A stretch of DNA of 64,000 nucleotides from Sphingomonas leidyi (GCF_011761945.1 NZ_JAASQV010000002.1:310001-374000); one strand, 5' to 3'; shown: positions 52,209 through 61,979, numbered from the stretch's first letter. Made by a program: numbers and translations. The notes: a model not told the origin generated them from the sequence alone.

Positions 52209-54881
52209 ATGGCTAGCCTCGCGATCGCAAACAACGAGGACGTTCGCTTCCTCGGTCGGCTCCTCGGCAACGTAATCCGTGCCTATGGCGGCGAGGAGCT
52301 GTTCAAGCGCATCGAGTATATCCGCTCCACCTCGGTGGATCGCGCACGCGGCGTCGCGGGGGCGGGTGCGGTGGACCGCGGGCTCGACCGGCTGACGCTG
52401 GACGAGACGCTCGATTTCACCCGCGGCTTCATGCTCTTCTCGATGCTCGCCAACCTGGCCGAGGATCGCCAGGGCGTGGAGACCGAAAGCGATGCCGACA
52501 TCGCCTCGGCGCTCCGGCGGCTGGAGGGCGAAGGCATCGGCCGCGACGCGGTGATGGCGCTGCTCGACCAGGCGCTGGTGGCTCCGGTGCTCACCGCGCA
52601 CCCCACCGAAGTGCGCCGCAAGTCGATGATCGACCACAAGAACCGGATCGCCGAGCTGATGCTGCTGCGCGACCGCGGCGTGGCCGAGACCGAGGATGGC
52701 GACAAGGTCGAGGAAGCGATCCTCCGCCAGATCGCGCTGCTCTGGCAGACCCGGGTGCTGCGCCGCGAGAAGCTGGGCGTCGCCGACGAAGTGGAGACTG
52801 CGCTCTCCTATCTGCGCGACATCTTCCTGCCCGTCCTCCCCGCGCTCTATGCCCGGTGGGACCGGGCGCTGGGCGGCCGGGCGCCGTCCTTCCTGCGCCC
52901 GGGCAGCTGGATCGGCGGGGATCGCGACGGCAATCCGTTCGTGACCGCCGATTCGATGCAGTTCGCGCTCGCCCGCGCCGCCGAGGCGGTGCTCGGCTAT
53001 TATCTCGACGCGGTCCATGCGCTGGGCGCCGAGCTTTCGATCTCGACCGAGCATGTCCAGGTCGGCGAAGCGCTGCTCAAGCTCGCCGAGGCCAGCCATG
53101 ACGAGGCGAGGAGCCGCGCCGACGAGCCCTATCGCCGGGCGATCACCGGCATCTATGCCCGGCTCGCCGCCACCCATCAGAAGCTCACCGGCAAGGCCCC
53201 GCCCCGCCCCGCCGCGATCGCCGCCGAACCCTATGCCAATCCCGGCGCGTTCCGCGAGGAACTGGTGACGATCGCCCATGCCCTGGCCGACGAGGGCAAT
53301 GGACCCTTGGCGACGGGCGGCGCGCTCGGCCGGCTGATCCGCGCGGTGGAGACGTTCGGCTTCCACCTGGCCACGCTCGACATGCGCCAGAACAGCGCGG
53401 TGCACGAGCGCGTGGTCGCCGAACTGCTCAAGGCGGGCGGCGTGACCGAGGATTATGCGTCGCTTCCCGAAGAGAAGCGGGTCGAGATCCTCCGCAGGGA
53501 ACTGGCCAGCGCCCGGCCGCTCACCAGCCCCTATGCCGAATATTCGGAGGAGACGGCGTCCGAGCTCGCCATCGTCCGCGCCGCGGCTCAGGCCCATGCC
53601 AGATACGGGCGCCAGTGCATCACCCATTACATCGTCTCGATGGCGCAATCGGTGTCGGACCTGCTCGAGGTGCACATCCTGCTCAAGGAAGCCGGGCTCT
53701 ACCTCCCCGGGGACGAGCCGCAGGCGCACGTCATGGCGATCCCGCTGTTCGAGACGATCGGCGACCTCGAGGGCGCGCCGGCGATCATGGACGCCTGGCT
53801 GGGCCTGCCCGAAGTCGCGGCGATCGCGGCGAAGCGCGGGCATCAGGAAGTGATGATCGGCTATTCCGATTCCAACAAGGACGGCGGCTATCTCACCTCG
53901 ACCTGGCAGCTCTCGCGCGGATCGACCGCACTGAAGCCGGTGTTCGAGAAGGCAGGCCTGGGCATGCAGCTGTTCCATGGCCGCGGCGGCGCGGTGGGGC
54001 GCGGCGGCGGCTCGAGCTTCGCGGCCATCCTCGCCCAGCCCAAGGGCACCGTGCAGGGCCGCATCCGGGTGACGGAGCAGGGCGAGATCATCGCCGCGAA
54101 ATACGGCACGCGCGAGAGCGCGCGCACCAATCTGGAGGCGATGGCCTCCGCCACGCTGCTCGCCAGCCTCGAGCCCGAGAAGCTGGGCAAGGCCGATGCG
54201 ACACGCTTCGCCGCGGCGATGGACCAGCTCTCGGACAGCGCGTTCAGGGCCTATCGCGGGCTGGTTTACGAGACCCAGGGCTTTCGCACCTTTTTCCGCC
54301 AGGCGACGCCGATCGCCGAGATCGCCGGCCTGAAGATCGGCTCGCGCCCGGCGAGCCGGAAACAGTCGGACGCGATCGAGGACCTGCGCGCCATCCCCTG
54401 GGTGTTCAGCTGGGCGCAGGCGCGGATCATGCTGCCGGGCTGGTACGGCGTCGGCCAGGCAATGGAGGCGTTCGCGGACAAGGGCCTGCTGCGCGAGATG
54501 GCGACGGCCTGGCCGCTCTTCGCCTCGACCCTGGCGAACATGGAGCAGGTGCTGGCCAAGTCCGACATGGAGATCGCCGCCCACTATGCCGCGCTCGTCG
54601 AGGACGCGGGCCTGCGCGATGCGATCTTCGGCCGGATCCGCGAGGGGTGGCAGAAGACGCATGACGGATTGCTCCAGGCGACGCGCCAGACGCGGCTGCT
54701 GGAGAAGCATCCGGGACTGGAGACGTCGATCCGCCTGCGCCTGCCCTATATCGAACCACTCAACCTGCTGCAGATCGAGCTGCTCAAGCGCCACCGCGCC
54801 GGCGAGGACGATCCCCGGATCGGCGAGGGCATCCTGCTCTCGATCAACGCGATCGCGACGGCGCTGCGCAACAGCGGGTGA
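52209..54881 (+). CDS. ppc: Phosphoenolpyruvate carboxylase
   Basis: The 890-residue enzyme has LTAHPTEVRRKS (catalytic His), GGDRDGNPFV, MIGYSDSNKDGGY and FHGRGGAVGRGGG. It makes oxaloacetate from PEP and bicarbonate. Oxaloacetate is also the acceptor of the methylcitrate synthase in this genome. The start at 52209 (MASLAIANNEDVRFLG) fits the family. Confidence 0.97.
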   Translation: MASLAIANNEDVRFLGRLLGNVIRAYGGEELFKRIEYIRSTSVDRARGVAGAGAVDRGLDRLTLDETLDFTRGFMLFSMLANLAEDRQGVETESDADIASALRRLEGEGIGRDAVMALLDQALVAPVLTAHPTEVRRKSMIDHKNRIAELMLLRDRGVAETEDGDKVEEAILRQIALLWQTRVLRREKLGVADEVETALSYLRDIFLPVLPALYARWDRALGGRAPSFLRPGSWIGGDRDGNPFVTADSMQFALARAAEAVLGYYLDAVHALGAELSISTEHVQVGEALLKLAEASHDEARSRADEPYRRAITGIYARLAATHQKLTGKAPPRPAAIAAEPYANPGAFREELVTIAHALADEGNGPLATGGALGRLIRAVETFGFHLATLDMRQNSAVHERVVAELLKAGGVTEDYASLPEEKRVEILRRELASARPLTSPYAEYSEETASELAIVRAAAQAHARYGRQCITHYIVSMAQSVSDLLEVHILLKEAGLYLPGDEPQAHVMAIPLFETIGDLEGAPAIMDAWLGLPEVAAIAAKRGHQEVMIGYSDSNKDGGYLTSTWQLSRGSTALKPVFEKAGLGMQLFHGRGGAVGRGGGSSFAAILAQPKGTVQGRIRVTEQGEIIAAKYGTRESARTNLEAMASATLLASLEPEKLGKADATRFAAAMDQLSDSAFRAYRGLVYETQGFRTFFRQATPIAEIAGLKIGSRPASRKQSDAIEDLRAIPWVFSWAQARIMLPGWYGVGQAMEAFADKGLLREMATAWPLFASTLANMEQVLAKSDMEIAAHYAALVEDAGLRDAIFGRIREGWQKTHDGLLQATRQTRLLEKHPGLETSIRLRLPYIEPLNLLQIELLKRHRAGEDDPRIGEGILLSINAIATALRNSG

Positions 54882-54892
54882 TGCTTCAATCC

Positions 54893-54920
54893 TCCTCCAG
54901 GCAAGCTGGGGGAGGAATCA
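54893..54920 (+). terminator. Imperfect hairpin between convergent ppc and thioesterase genes
   Basis: CTCCTCCAG and CTGGGGGAG can pair with one mismatch in the 36-bp convergent gap. It may serve both genes. Confidence 0.4.
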
Positions 54921-55310
54921 AGAGAGAAACGGCGCCGCCACTTCCGCCGGCACGCGAATGAGCCGCCCGCTCGCCCGGTCGAGGATCGCCCAGGTCGTCT
55001 TCGCCTCGACGCGGACCTTCCCGTCCGCGCCGGTGAACTTCATGTGCCGGTCGAACCGCGCGCCGCGCGGCGGCTCGGGAACCCAGGTGAGTGCCGTCAC
55101 CGTATCGCCCTCGGCCACATTGCCGCGATAATCGATCTCGTGCCGGGTCACGACCCAGATATAGGCTTGCGCGTGCTCGGGCGCGGCGACCGCATGCCAG
55201 TGCGCCACCGCCACGTCCTGGATCCACTTCACCCAGACCGCATTGTTGACATGGCCGAGCTCGTCAATGTCCCCGGGGCCGGCGGTGATGGTCGCGCTAT
55301 AGGAAGCCAT
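54918..55310 (-). CDS. Acyl-CoA thioesterase (4HBT hotdog)
   Basis: The 130-residue hotdog protein has the YbgC/FadM-like pattern GDIDELGHVNNAVWVKWIQD with the catalytic aspartate, and EIDYRGNVAEGDTV. The substrate is probably a long- or medium-chain acyl-CoA; unspecified. Confidence 0.87.
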   Translation of the reverse strand: MASYSATITAGPGDIDELGHVNNAVWVKWIQDVAVAHWHAVAAPEHAQAYIWVVTRHEIDYRGNVAEGDTVTALTWVPEPPRGARFDRHMKFTGADGKVRVEAKTTWAILDRASGRLIRVPAEVAAPFLS

Positions 55311-55375
55311 GCCGCCCTTCTAGCTTAACCAGTTTCGGAAGCGCAGCCTTCATCGCTTGCGGATATTCCGGTGCA

Positions 55376-55579
55376 ATGATCCCGCGCCGCCCCTCCCGGA
55401 TCTTCCGCAGCCGCTGGGCCGCCCTGTTCTGGGCCGCGGGCGTGATCTTCACGGCCGTCACCTTCATCGGCTTCGGCGACAAGGAAAGCCATCAGGCCGC
55501 CGCCATGCTCGAAGACGCGACCGGCACGAACGTCAGCAACAGCGACCTGGCGGTGCTCGAGAATTTCGTCAACGGATGA
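55376..55579 (+). CDS. Small membrane protein
   Basis: The 67-residue protein has a basic N-terminus and one hydrophobic segment (about residues 14-32: ALFWAAGVIFTAVTFIGF). The rest is short and polar. It is convergent with the MliC-like gene and overlaps it by 11 bp. No family recognised. Confidence 0.5.
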   Translation: MIPRRPSRIFRSRWAALFWAAGVIFTAVTFIGFGDKESHQAAAMLEDATGTNVSNSDLAVLENFVNG

Positions 55580-55955
55580 CCGTACAGGCGATCGGCGGCT
55601 GGCCCGGCGCCTCGAACGACATGGCGTCGCCCTTGCCCTCGAAGGTCGTGCTCCCGTCCGAATAGCGGATGCCGGAGGCCATGCGCTGCTGCGGCAGCAC
55701 GAACGTCCGCCCGTCGCGGGTTACGGTTGCGATGTCCTTGTCCGTATCGAAGCGGGCGGCGATGCGCACCCCGTCCATGCAGCGGAAGCGCACGGCCGAG
55801 CCGGCATCACCGGCGATCGGCGCCTTGTCCACCGGCGCGGGCGAGGCGTCGTCGGTGATGTTGGTGGTTTCCGCCTGCACGACGTTGCGGTCGACGGCGG
55901 GCTGCGGGCTGGAGCAGGCGCCGAGCACGAGCAGGGCGGTCAGGGTCAGGCGCAT
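55569..55955 (-). CDS. MliC-like lipoprotein (C-type lysozyme inhibitor fold)
   Basis: The 128-residue protein has a lipobox LVLGACSS and a C-terminal domain with VRFRCMDGVRIAARF, GIRYSDGSTTFEGKG and a final cysteine in IACTVI, the disulfide pair of MliC/PliC. It may protect against host or predator lysozyme. Confidence 0.78.
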   Translation of the reverse strand: MRLTLTALLVLGACSSPQPAVDRNVVQAETTNITDDASPAPVDKAPIAGDAGSAVRFRCMDGVRIAARFDTDKDIATVTRDGRTFVLPQQRMASGIRYSDGSTTFEGKGDAMSFEAPGQPPIACTVIR

Positions 55956-56014
55956 CGGGATTCCTCTTTCGTCCGGGAACGTAACGAATAGCCCGATGCG
56001 CCCGTTCCGCCAGC

Positions 56015-56428
56015 CTAGTCTTCGAGCGGCCGATTGCCGACGAAGCCGAGCCTGGTGATGCCTGCGCGCTTCACCGTGGCGAGAATCCGGTCGAACCGCT
56101 CGTAGCGCGCCTCCGGATCGGTCTGGAGGTGAAGGACCGCGCCCGATTTCTGCAGCGCCGCCAGCCGCTCGGGCAGTGCCGCGTCGGCGAGCGCCGCGCC
56201 GTTCCAGTGGAGCGCGCCCTGCCGGTCGATCGCCAGCACCGCGGGCGGCAGCGGCACCGGCGTCCCCCGCCCGGCGGGAAGATCGACCGGCACTTTGTGC
56301 GAGGCGATCGGAATGGCGATGATAATCACGACGAGCAGCACCAGCATCACGTCGATCAGCGGCGTGATGTTGATCGCACCGATCGGAGCGGTATCGGGAA
56401 TGCGGCGAGCGCGGACGGCACGGGTCAT
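56015..56428 (-). CDS. ExbD/TolR-family protein
   Basis: The 137-residue protein has one N-terminal helix preceded by INITPLIDVMLVLLVVIIIA (the ExbD aspartate is in PLIDV) and a periplasmic domain. ExbB/TolQ and TonB partners are not adjacent, so it must join subunits encoded elsewhere. Confidence 0.88.
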   Translation of the reverse strand: MTRAVRARRIPDTAPIGAINITPLIDVMLVLLVVIIIAIPIASHKVPVDLPAGRGTPVPLPPAVLAIDRQGALHWNGAALADAALPERLAALQKSGAVLHLQTDPEARYERFDRILATVKRAGITRLGFVGNRPLED

Positions 56429-56532
56429 GGCACCTCTCCTCGTTATGATGATGTAACATCACATAGCCGGGAGAGGATGGCAACGCGTTTCTCCCGCTCC
56501 CCGCCGACGGAGAGAGGGAAGTCGGCCGTCCC

Positions 56533-57123
56533 TCAGCAATTCTCGTATTTCCAGTTCCGCCGCTTCCCCTCGCGCATCCAGGCGACTGCCTCCGCGACGC
56601 GCTTGGCCTTGGTCTCCGGCCGCTTGGCCTCGGCGATCCATTCGCAATATTCGCGCCGGCAGCTCGGCGGGAAGGCGTTGAAGGCAGCGGCGGCGGCATC
56701 GTCATCCGCCAGCGCCTCGGCCAGCTCGGGGGGCACTTCCGCTTCGTCCTTGCGCGCGGCGCGCGTGCGGGCGGGCTTCGCTTGCGCCATCAGCGCCGCC
56801 GCCTCGCGGATCAGCCGCTCGACCTCCGCCGCCCCGGGCAAGTCGTCCAGCGACTCGATGCGGCCGAACTGGCCCATCGCCTCGCCTTCCTTGCCGGTCT
56901 CATTGTCCTGCCGGTTCCAGAAGCCGAAGCTCGCATGCGCCTTGAACGCTGCCATGTTGGCGAAGGGCTTGCCGCCGAGCGTGAAGAAGGGATGCGACCA
57001 TTTGATCGTCTCCTCCACTTCCGGCACGGCGGCATGGAAGCGCGCGCGGATCCAGTGCAGGATCGGCCGCGCGAACGCGGCCCGGCTCTCGATATAGGCG
57101 TCTATCCGGGGATCGCTGGCCAT
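56533..57123 (-). CDS. YdeI/OmpD-associated (DUF1801 + OmdA-like) protein
   Basis: The 196-residue protein has EETIKWSHPFFTLGGKPFAN in the N-terminal DUF1801-like part, and FNAFPPSCRREYCEWIAEAK, then RPETKAKRV, in the C-terminal OmdA part. The cellular role is unknown. Confidence 0.83.
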   Translation of the reverse strand: MASDPRIDAYIESRAAFARPILHWIRARFHAAVPEVEETIKWSHPFFTLGGKPFANMAAFKAHASFGFWNRQDNETGKEGEAMGQFGRIESLDDLPGAAEVERLIREAAALMAQAKPARTRAARKDEAEVPPELAEALADDDAAAAAFNAFPPSCRREYCEWIAEAKRPETKAKRVAEAVAWMREGKRRNWKYENC

Positions 57124-57169
57124 GGGGCGGCATGTTCCGCCGCCCCCGGCCGGACGTCAATAGCGGCGC

Positions 57170-57508
57170 TCAGGGCTCGAGCGCATCCCCGTCGGCATCG
57201 TCCAGATCGTCGTCGCCCGCCAGGTCGTCCTCGTCGAACCCGTCCTGGATCTCGTCCTCGGAAATGGCGCGCGCCTTCTGGCCGCCCTCCTCGTCCTCCT
57301 CGCCGATCTCGTCGTCGACCATGCGCAGGTCGTCCGCGTCGGCATCGTCATCCGCGCCGAAATCGGGTGCCATGTCGGTCAGGACATTGCCGTCGCTCGG
57401 GCCGTCGTTGGTCGCCTCGAGGATCTCGGCACGCTGGCTCTCGTCATAGCCTTCCTCGTCGAACCCGTCATCGCCTGGGCCGCGCCCCGGAACCTGATAG
57501 CCACCCAT
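57170..57508 (-). CDS. Small acidic low-complexity protein
   Basis: About 112 residues, over one third Asp or Glu, with no hydrophobic core (DDDADADDLRMVDDEIGEED region). A start at 57508 (MGGYQVPG) or 57526 is possible. Likely disordered; function unknown. The gene is on the same strand between the MFS exporter and the YdeI-like gene. Confidence 0.6.
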   Translation of the reverse strand: MGGYQVPGRGPGDDGFDEEGYDESQRAEILEATNDGPSDGNVLTDMAPDFGADDDADADDLRMVDDEIGEEDEEGGQKARAISEDEIQDGFDEDDLAGDDDLDDADGDALEP

Positions 57509-57584
57509 CATCCGTCCTCGCATCACGCGCCCGCCACGGCGGCGGACCTTCGAAGTGCGAACGGCGATCGTGCCCGAGCGTTCC

Positions 57585-58817
57585 CTAGCTGGGGCGGAAC
57601 ATGCGTCCGCGCTCGGTCACCGCCACTACCACGAAAGCGATGAGGCCCATAAGCAGGAATCCGGTATAGAGCGGCACGGTGGTGCCGTCGAACGCCTGGC
57701 CGATCGCGGCGCCGATCAGCGCCGAGCCGAGCGTGGTGACGAAGCCCTGCAGGCTCGAGGCGGTGCCGGCGATCTCGCCCATCCGCTCCATCGCCATCGC
57801 CGAGAAATTGGACGTGGACAGGCCCACGCATCCCATCATCAGCGCCTGAAGCAGGGTGAAGCTCCAGATCGATTCGAATCCGCTCCACGCCACGGCGAGA
57901 TGGATCGCGGCGAAGACGATCATGCCGGCGAGCGCCGTATGCGAGATGCGGCGCATGCCCATCTTCATCACCAGCCGCGAGTTGAGGAACGAGCCCAGCG
58001 CCATCGTCGAGGCGACGCAGGGGAAGACGACCGCCAACAGCCCGGGCGCGTGGAACACGTCCTCCATCACCTGCTGCACCGATCCGATGAAGCCGAACAT
58101 GCCGCCCGACAGCAGCATGATGCCGATCGTATAGCCCACCGCCTGGCGATCGCGCAGCATCAGGCCGTAATCGGCGAACACGCGCGCCGGGTTGAGCGAC
58201 AGCCGTCCCTCCTGCCCCAGCGTCTCGGGCATGCGCAGCCAGAACCACAGCACCACCAGGCACGCCAGCGCGGCGACGGCCCAGAAGATCAGCCGCCACG
58301 ATCCGGCATAGAGGATCAGCTGCCCCAGGGTCGGCGCGACGATCGGCGCGGCCATGAAGACGATGAAAGCCAGGCTCATCACCCGCGCCATCGCCCGGCC
58401 GGCGAAACAGTCGCGCACCAGCGCCACCGAGACGACGCGCGCGCCCGCCGCCGACGCGCCCATCGCCGCGCGGGCGACCAGCAACAAGGTGAAGCTGCCC
58501 GAAAGCGCCGCCACCGCGCTGGTCACCACATAGGAAGTCAGCGCGATCGCCAGCACCGGCCGCCGCCCGTACCGGTCCGAGAGCGGGCCATAGGCGAGCT
58601 GCGCGAAGGCAAAGCCGATCAGGAAGGCAGTGACGACATATTGGCGATGATTGGGCGCGTCGACGCCCAGGCTCGCGCCGATCGCGGGCAGCGCGGGCAG
58701 CATCGAATCGATGCCGAGCGCAGTGAGCGCCATCATCGCCGCGACGAGGCTGACGAACTCGCCGAACGCGAGCGGCGCCTTGTTCTGCGCTTCCGTTGTG
58801 AGGTGCGGCTCTTCCAT
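57585..58817 (-). CDS. Bcr/CflA-family MFS multidrug exporter
   Basis: The 410-residue protein has twelve helices. Family motifs are ALTALGIDSMLPALPAIGAS, AYGPLSDRYGRRPVL (motif A) and RDCFAGRAMARVMSLAF. The start at 58817 (MEEPHLTTEAQ) is the shorter of two in-frame starts and suits the family. Confidence 0.9.
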   Translation of the reverse strand: MEEPHLTTEAQNKAPLAFGEFVSLVAAMMALTALGIDSMLPALPAIGASLGVDAPNHRQYVVTAFLIGFAFAQLAYGPLSDRYGRRPVLAIALTSYVVTSAVAALSGSFTLLLVARAAMGASAAGARVVSVALVRDCFAGRAMARVMSLAFIVFMAAPIVAPTLGQLILYAGSWRLIFWAVAALACLVVLWFWLRMPETLGQEGRLSLNPARVFADYGLMLRDRQAVGYTIGIMLLSGGMFGFIGSVQQVMEDVFHAPGLLAVVFPCVASTMALGSFLNSRLVMKMGMRRISHTALAGMIVFAAIHLAVAWSGFESIWSFTLLQALMMGCVGLSTSNFSAMAMERMGEIAGTASSLQGFVTTLGSALIGAAIGQAFDGTTVPLYTGFLLMGLIAFVVVAVTERGRMFRPS

Positions 58818-58936
58818 GCCGGCGCAAATGGCGCATCGGGCGGCGCGCGTCACCCCCCAAAGCCAATGCCATTGTTGCGCCGGCCATGCGCTTCGGCTAG
58901 TGTATTGCGTTTATGATACACCAATGGAGAGCGCCG

Positions 58937-59476
58937 ATGCGTCGTCTGCCCCTTCTGCTGCTTCCCCTCGCGCTGGCCGCCTGCAACGGCGGCACGGGAA
59001 CGCCGGTGACGATCGACGTGAAGTCGGACGATGGCGACAATGGCAGCTTCAGGATGGAAAACGGCACCGTCTCGATCAAGGGCGACGGCTTCCAGGGCAA
59101 TTTCCGGGTGCCGCAGATCAAGATGAAGGCCGACGACGTCGATCTCGACGGCGTGAAGCTCTACCCGAAGTCCGAGATCGCCGGCTTCCACATCACCGGC
59201 GGCGACAAGCCCGGCAACGGCAAGGATGGGGGCAAGGATGGAAGCAAGGGCGGGGGCAAGGACGACGGCAAGGTGCGGATCGACTTCACCAGCCCCGCAT
59301 CGCTCGCCGCCGTCCAGAACTGGTTCCGCGACGGCTTCACGAAGAAGGGCTTCACGTTCGCCTCCCGGGGCGACGGCTTTGCCGGCACCACTTCGGACGG
59401 CGGCACCTTCACGCTCGACCTGAGCGCGGACGGAGGCCAGAAGGTCAAGGGCCGCATGGAGATGACGGGCAGCTAG
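58937..59476 (+). CDS. Lipoprotein with a Gly/Lys-rich insert
   Basis: The 179-residue protein has a lipobox (LALAACNGG), a strand-rich N-terminal half with MKADDVDLDGVKLYPKSEI, and a low-complexity insert of GKDGG/GSKGG-type repeats (residues about 93-113). The C-terminal part has QNWFRDGFTKKGFTFASRG. No family name; related proteins occur in sphingomonads. Confidence 0.65.
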   Translation: MRRLPLLLLPLALAACNGGTGTPVTIDVKSDDGDNGSFRMENGTVSIKGDGFQGNFRVPQIKMKADDVDLDGVKLYPKSEIAGFHITGGDKPGNGKDGGKDGSKGGGKDDGKVRIDFTSPASLAAVQNWFRDGFTKKGFTFASRGDGFAGTTSDGGTFTLDLSADGGQKVKGRMEMTGS

Positions 59477-59586
59477 CCGCGTTCGAGACGCCACGCGATC
59501 CGCGCGCGCCCGGGCCCGGGCCATGCCGGCACACCCCTTGTCGCGTCGGCACCGGCGGGGCTAACTGGGCCCAAGGAGACTCATAG

Positions 59587-60537
59587 ATGGCTACTGTTCT
59601 CGACGAGGTGCCCCTCGTCTCGATGGCCGAACAAGCAAACGATCCCGATGGATTCGCGCGGAAGTTCGGCCAGTCCTTCCGGCGCTTCGGCTTCGCGATG
59701 GTCGCCGATCACGGCGTGCCGCAGGATCTGATCGATCGCGCCTGGTCGATGACCAAGGCCTTTTTCGACCTGCCCGAGCAGGAAAAGCGCGCCTATTTCG
59801 TCGAAGGCGGCGGCGGCGCGCGCGGGTATACGCCGTTCAAGACGGAGATCGCCAAGGGCGCGCAACATGTCGACCTGAAGGAATTCTGGCATGTCGGCCG
59901 CGAACTGGCCAAGGGCCATCGCTTCGAGAAGGACATGGCCGCGAACATCTGGCCGGACCGCCCCGAGGGCTTCAGGGAGACGTTCCTCGAGCTGTTCCAG
60001 GCGTTCGACGATGCCGGCGACCGGCTGCTCTCGGCGATCGCGCGCTATCTCGGCCTCCAGCCCGACTGGTTCGATCGTGCGGTGCGCGACGGCAATTCCG
60101 TCCTGCGCCTGCTCCACTATCCGCCCGTCGCCGCCGATGCGCCCGAAGTCCGCGCCGGCGCGCATGAGGACATCAACCTGATCACCCTGCTGCTCGGCGC
60201 CGAGGAAGCCGGGCTCGAGCTGCTCGACCGCGATGGCCGCTGGCTGCCGGTCAAGCCGCCCGAGGGCGCGATGGTGGTGAATGTCGGCGACATGCTGCAG
60301 CGCCTGACCAATCATTACCTGCCCTCGACCACCCACCGGGTGGTCAACCCGCCGGTCGAGCGCCGCGGCACCCCGCGCTACTCGATGCCCTTCTTCCTGC
60401 ATCCGGCGCCGGACTTCCTGATCGAGACGCTGCCGTCGACGATCACCGAGGCGAATCCCAATCGCTATCCGGAGCCAATCACCGCGCACGACTATCTGTT
60501 CGAGCGCCTGGTCGAGATCGGGCTGATCAAGAAATAG
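59587..60537 (+). CDS. Isopenicillin-N-synthase-like 2OG-Fe(II) oxygenase
   Basis: The 316-residue protein has the DIOX_N part (FRRFGFAMVADHGVP) and the iron ligands HxD in AHEDINLITLL and the distal His in TTHRVVNP. The R-x-S 2-oxoglutarate motif is in PRYSMPFFLHP. A real substrate is not known; beta-lactam synthesis is not implied. Confidence 0.88.
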   Translation: MATVLDEVPLVSMAEQANDPDGFARKFGQSFRRFGFAMVADHGVPQDLIDRAWSMTKAFFDLPEQEKRAYFVEGGGGARGYTPFKTEIAKGAQHVDLKEFWHVGRELAKGHRFEKDMAANIWPDRPEGFRETFLELFQAFDDAGDRLLSAIARYLGLQPDWFDRAVRDGNSVLRLLHYPPVAADAPEVRAGAHEDINLITLLLGAEEAGLELLDRDGRWLPVKPPEGAMVVNVGDMLQRLTNHYLPSTTHRVVNPPVERRGTPRYSMPFFLHPAPDFLIETLPSTITEANPNRYPEPITAHDYLFERLVEIGLIKK

Positions 60538-60550
60538 GGCGGCGCAAAGA

Positions 60551-60660
60551 AATCCTCCGTCACCCCGAACTTGTTTCGGGGTCCAAGGTGCCGCTAGGGC
60601 CGAACGCGCGGCTTCGGCCGCGGGCTGGATGCTGAAGCGAGTTCAGCATGACGGAGGATT
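60551..60660. repeat. REPIN: two inverted REP units with 12-bp perfect ends
   Basis: AATCCTCCGTCA (60551-60562) and TGACGGAGGATT (60649-60660) bound a 110-bp unit. Inside are a CCCCGAAC...GTTTCGGGG hairpin and a GATGCTGAA...TTCAGCAT hairpin. It reaches to 8 nt before the hom start, so it supplies part of that leader. Confidence 0.75.
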
Positions 60661-60667
60661 GAGCCGA

Positions 60668-61960
60668 ATGACCGAACCGCTTCGTATCGCACTTGCTGGC
60701 CTGGGCACCGTCGGCGCGGGCGTGATCCGCCTGATCGACGCGAATGCGGAGCTGATCGCCCGCCGCGCCGGCCGGCCGATCGAAGTGGTCGCAGTCTCCG
60801 CGCGCGATCGCGCCAAGGATCGCGGCGTCGACATCACGCGCTTCGACTGGGTCGACGACACCGCCGAGCTGGCGCGCCATCCCAGGGCGGATGTGGTGGT
60901 CGAGCTGGTCGGCGGCTCCGATGGTCCCGCCCTCGCCCTCGCCCGCGCGGCGCTGAACGGCGGCAAGAGCTTCGTCACCGCCAACAAGGCAATGATCGCG
61001 CATCATGGGCTGGAACTCGCCGGTGCCGCGGAAGATGCCGGCCTGGCGCTCAAGTTCGAAGCCGCGGTGGCGGGCGGCGTGCCGGTGATCAAGGGGCTGC
61101 GCGAAGGCGCCGCCGCCAACGAGATCGCCCGCGTCTATGGCATCCTCAACGGCACCTGCAATTTCATCCTGTCCAAGATGGAGGCCGAGGGCCGCGACTT
61201 CGCCGAGATCCTCGCCGAGGCGCAGCGCCTCGGCTATGCCGAAGCGGACCCGAGCTTCGATATCGACGGCGTCGATGCCGCGCACAAGCTTTCGATCCTC
61301 GCCAGCCTCGCCTTCGGTACGCAGCCGGCGTTCGACCGGGTGGCGATCACCGGCGTGCGCCACATCCTTGCGGCGGACATCGCCGAAGCCGCCTCGCTCG
61401 GCTACCGCGTCCGCCTGCTCGGCATCGCCGATGCCGGTCCCGGCGGACTGTTCCAGCGCGTGCACCCGCATCTCGTGCCGCTCAGCCACCCGCTCGCCCA
61501 TGTCACCGGCTCCACCAACGCCGTGGTCGCCGAAGGGAATTTCGTCGGCCGGCTGCTGTTCCAGGGCGCCGGCGCCGGCGACGGCCCGACGGCATCCGCC
61601 GTGGTCGCCGACCTGATCGACATCGCCCGCGGCGAATTCGGCCACCCCTATGCGATGCCCGCCGCCGCACTTGCCCGGCAGGGGGCCGCCGATGCCGGCG
61701 AGCGCACCAGCCGCGCCTATGTGCGCTTCACCGTGGCGGACAAGGTGGGCGTGCTCGCCGAGATCGCCGCGGCGATGCGCGACGCCGGCGTCTCGATCGA
61801 AAGCCTGATGCAGCGCGGCGCCAACCCCGATGGCAGCGTGCTCGTCGCCATCGTCACGCATGAAGGGCCGGAACGCGCGGTGTCCCAGGCGCTCGACCAG
61901 CTGCGCGGCTCGGCCAGCCTGATGGGCGAGCCGATGTGGATGCACATCCTGGCCGGCTAG
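60668..61960 (+). CDS. hom: Homoserine dehydrogenase
   Basis: The 430-residue enzyme has NAD(P) motif LAGLGTVGAGVIRL, VTANKAMIAHHG, GILNGTCNFILSKM, DPSFDIDGVDAAHK and a C-terminal ACT domain (VLAEIAAAMRDAGVSIESLM) for feedback by threonine. It feeds threonine and methionine synthesis. The start at 60668 is the first ATG after the REPIN. Confidence 0.96.
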   Translation: MTEPLRIALAGLGTVGAGVIRLIDANAELIARRAGRPIEVVAVSARDRAKDRGVDITRFDWVDDTAELARHPRADVVVELVGGSDGPALALARAALNGGKSFVTANKAMIAHHGLELAGAAEDAGLALKFEAAVAGGVPVIKGLREGAAANEIARVYGILNGTCNFILSKMEAEGRDFAEILAEAQRLGYAEADPSFDIDGVDAAHKLSILASLAFGTQPAFDRVAITGVRHILAADIAEAASLGYRVRLLGIADAGPGGLFQRVHPHLVPLSHPLAHVTGSTNAVVAEGNFVGRLLFQGAGAGDGPTASAVVADLIDIARGEFGHPYAMPAAALARQGAADAGERTSRAYVRFTVADKVGVLAEIAAAMRDAGVSIESLMQRGANPDGSVLVAIVTHEGPERAVSQALDQLRGSASLMGEPMWMHILAG

Positions 61961-61979
61961 AACCGGCCAGGGTCCGTAC

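Noticed and set aside
52116..54794. An 892-codon minus-strand open frame across ppc
   Set aside because: Antisense shadow of ppc. Stops are rare in this frame because of codon bias in the real gene.
59587..60537. Isopenicillin N synthase (antibiotic biosynthesis)
   Set aside because: Only the general 2OG-Fe(II) oxygenase motifs are visible, and no biosynthetic cluster surrounds it.
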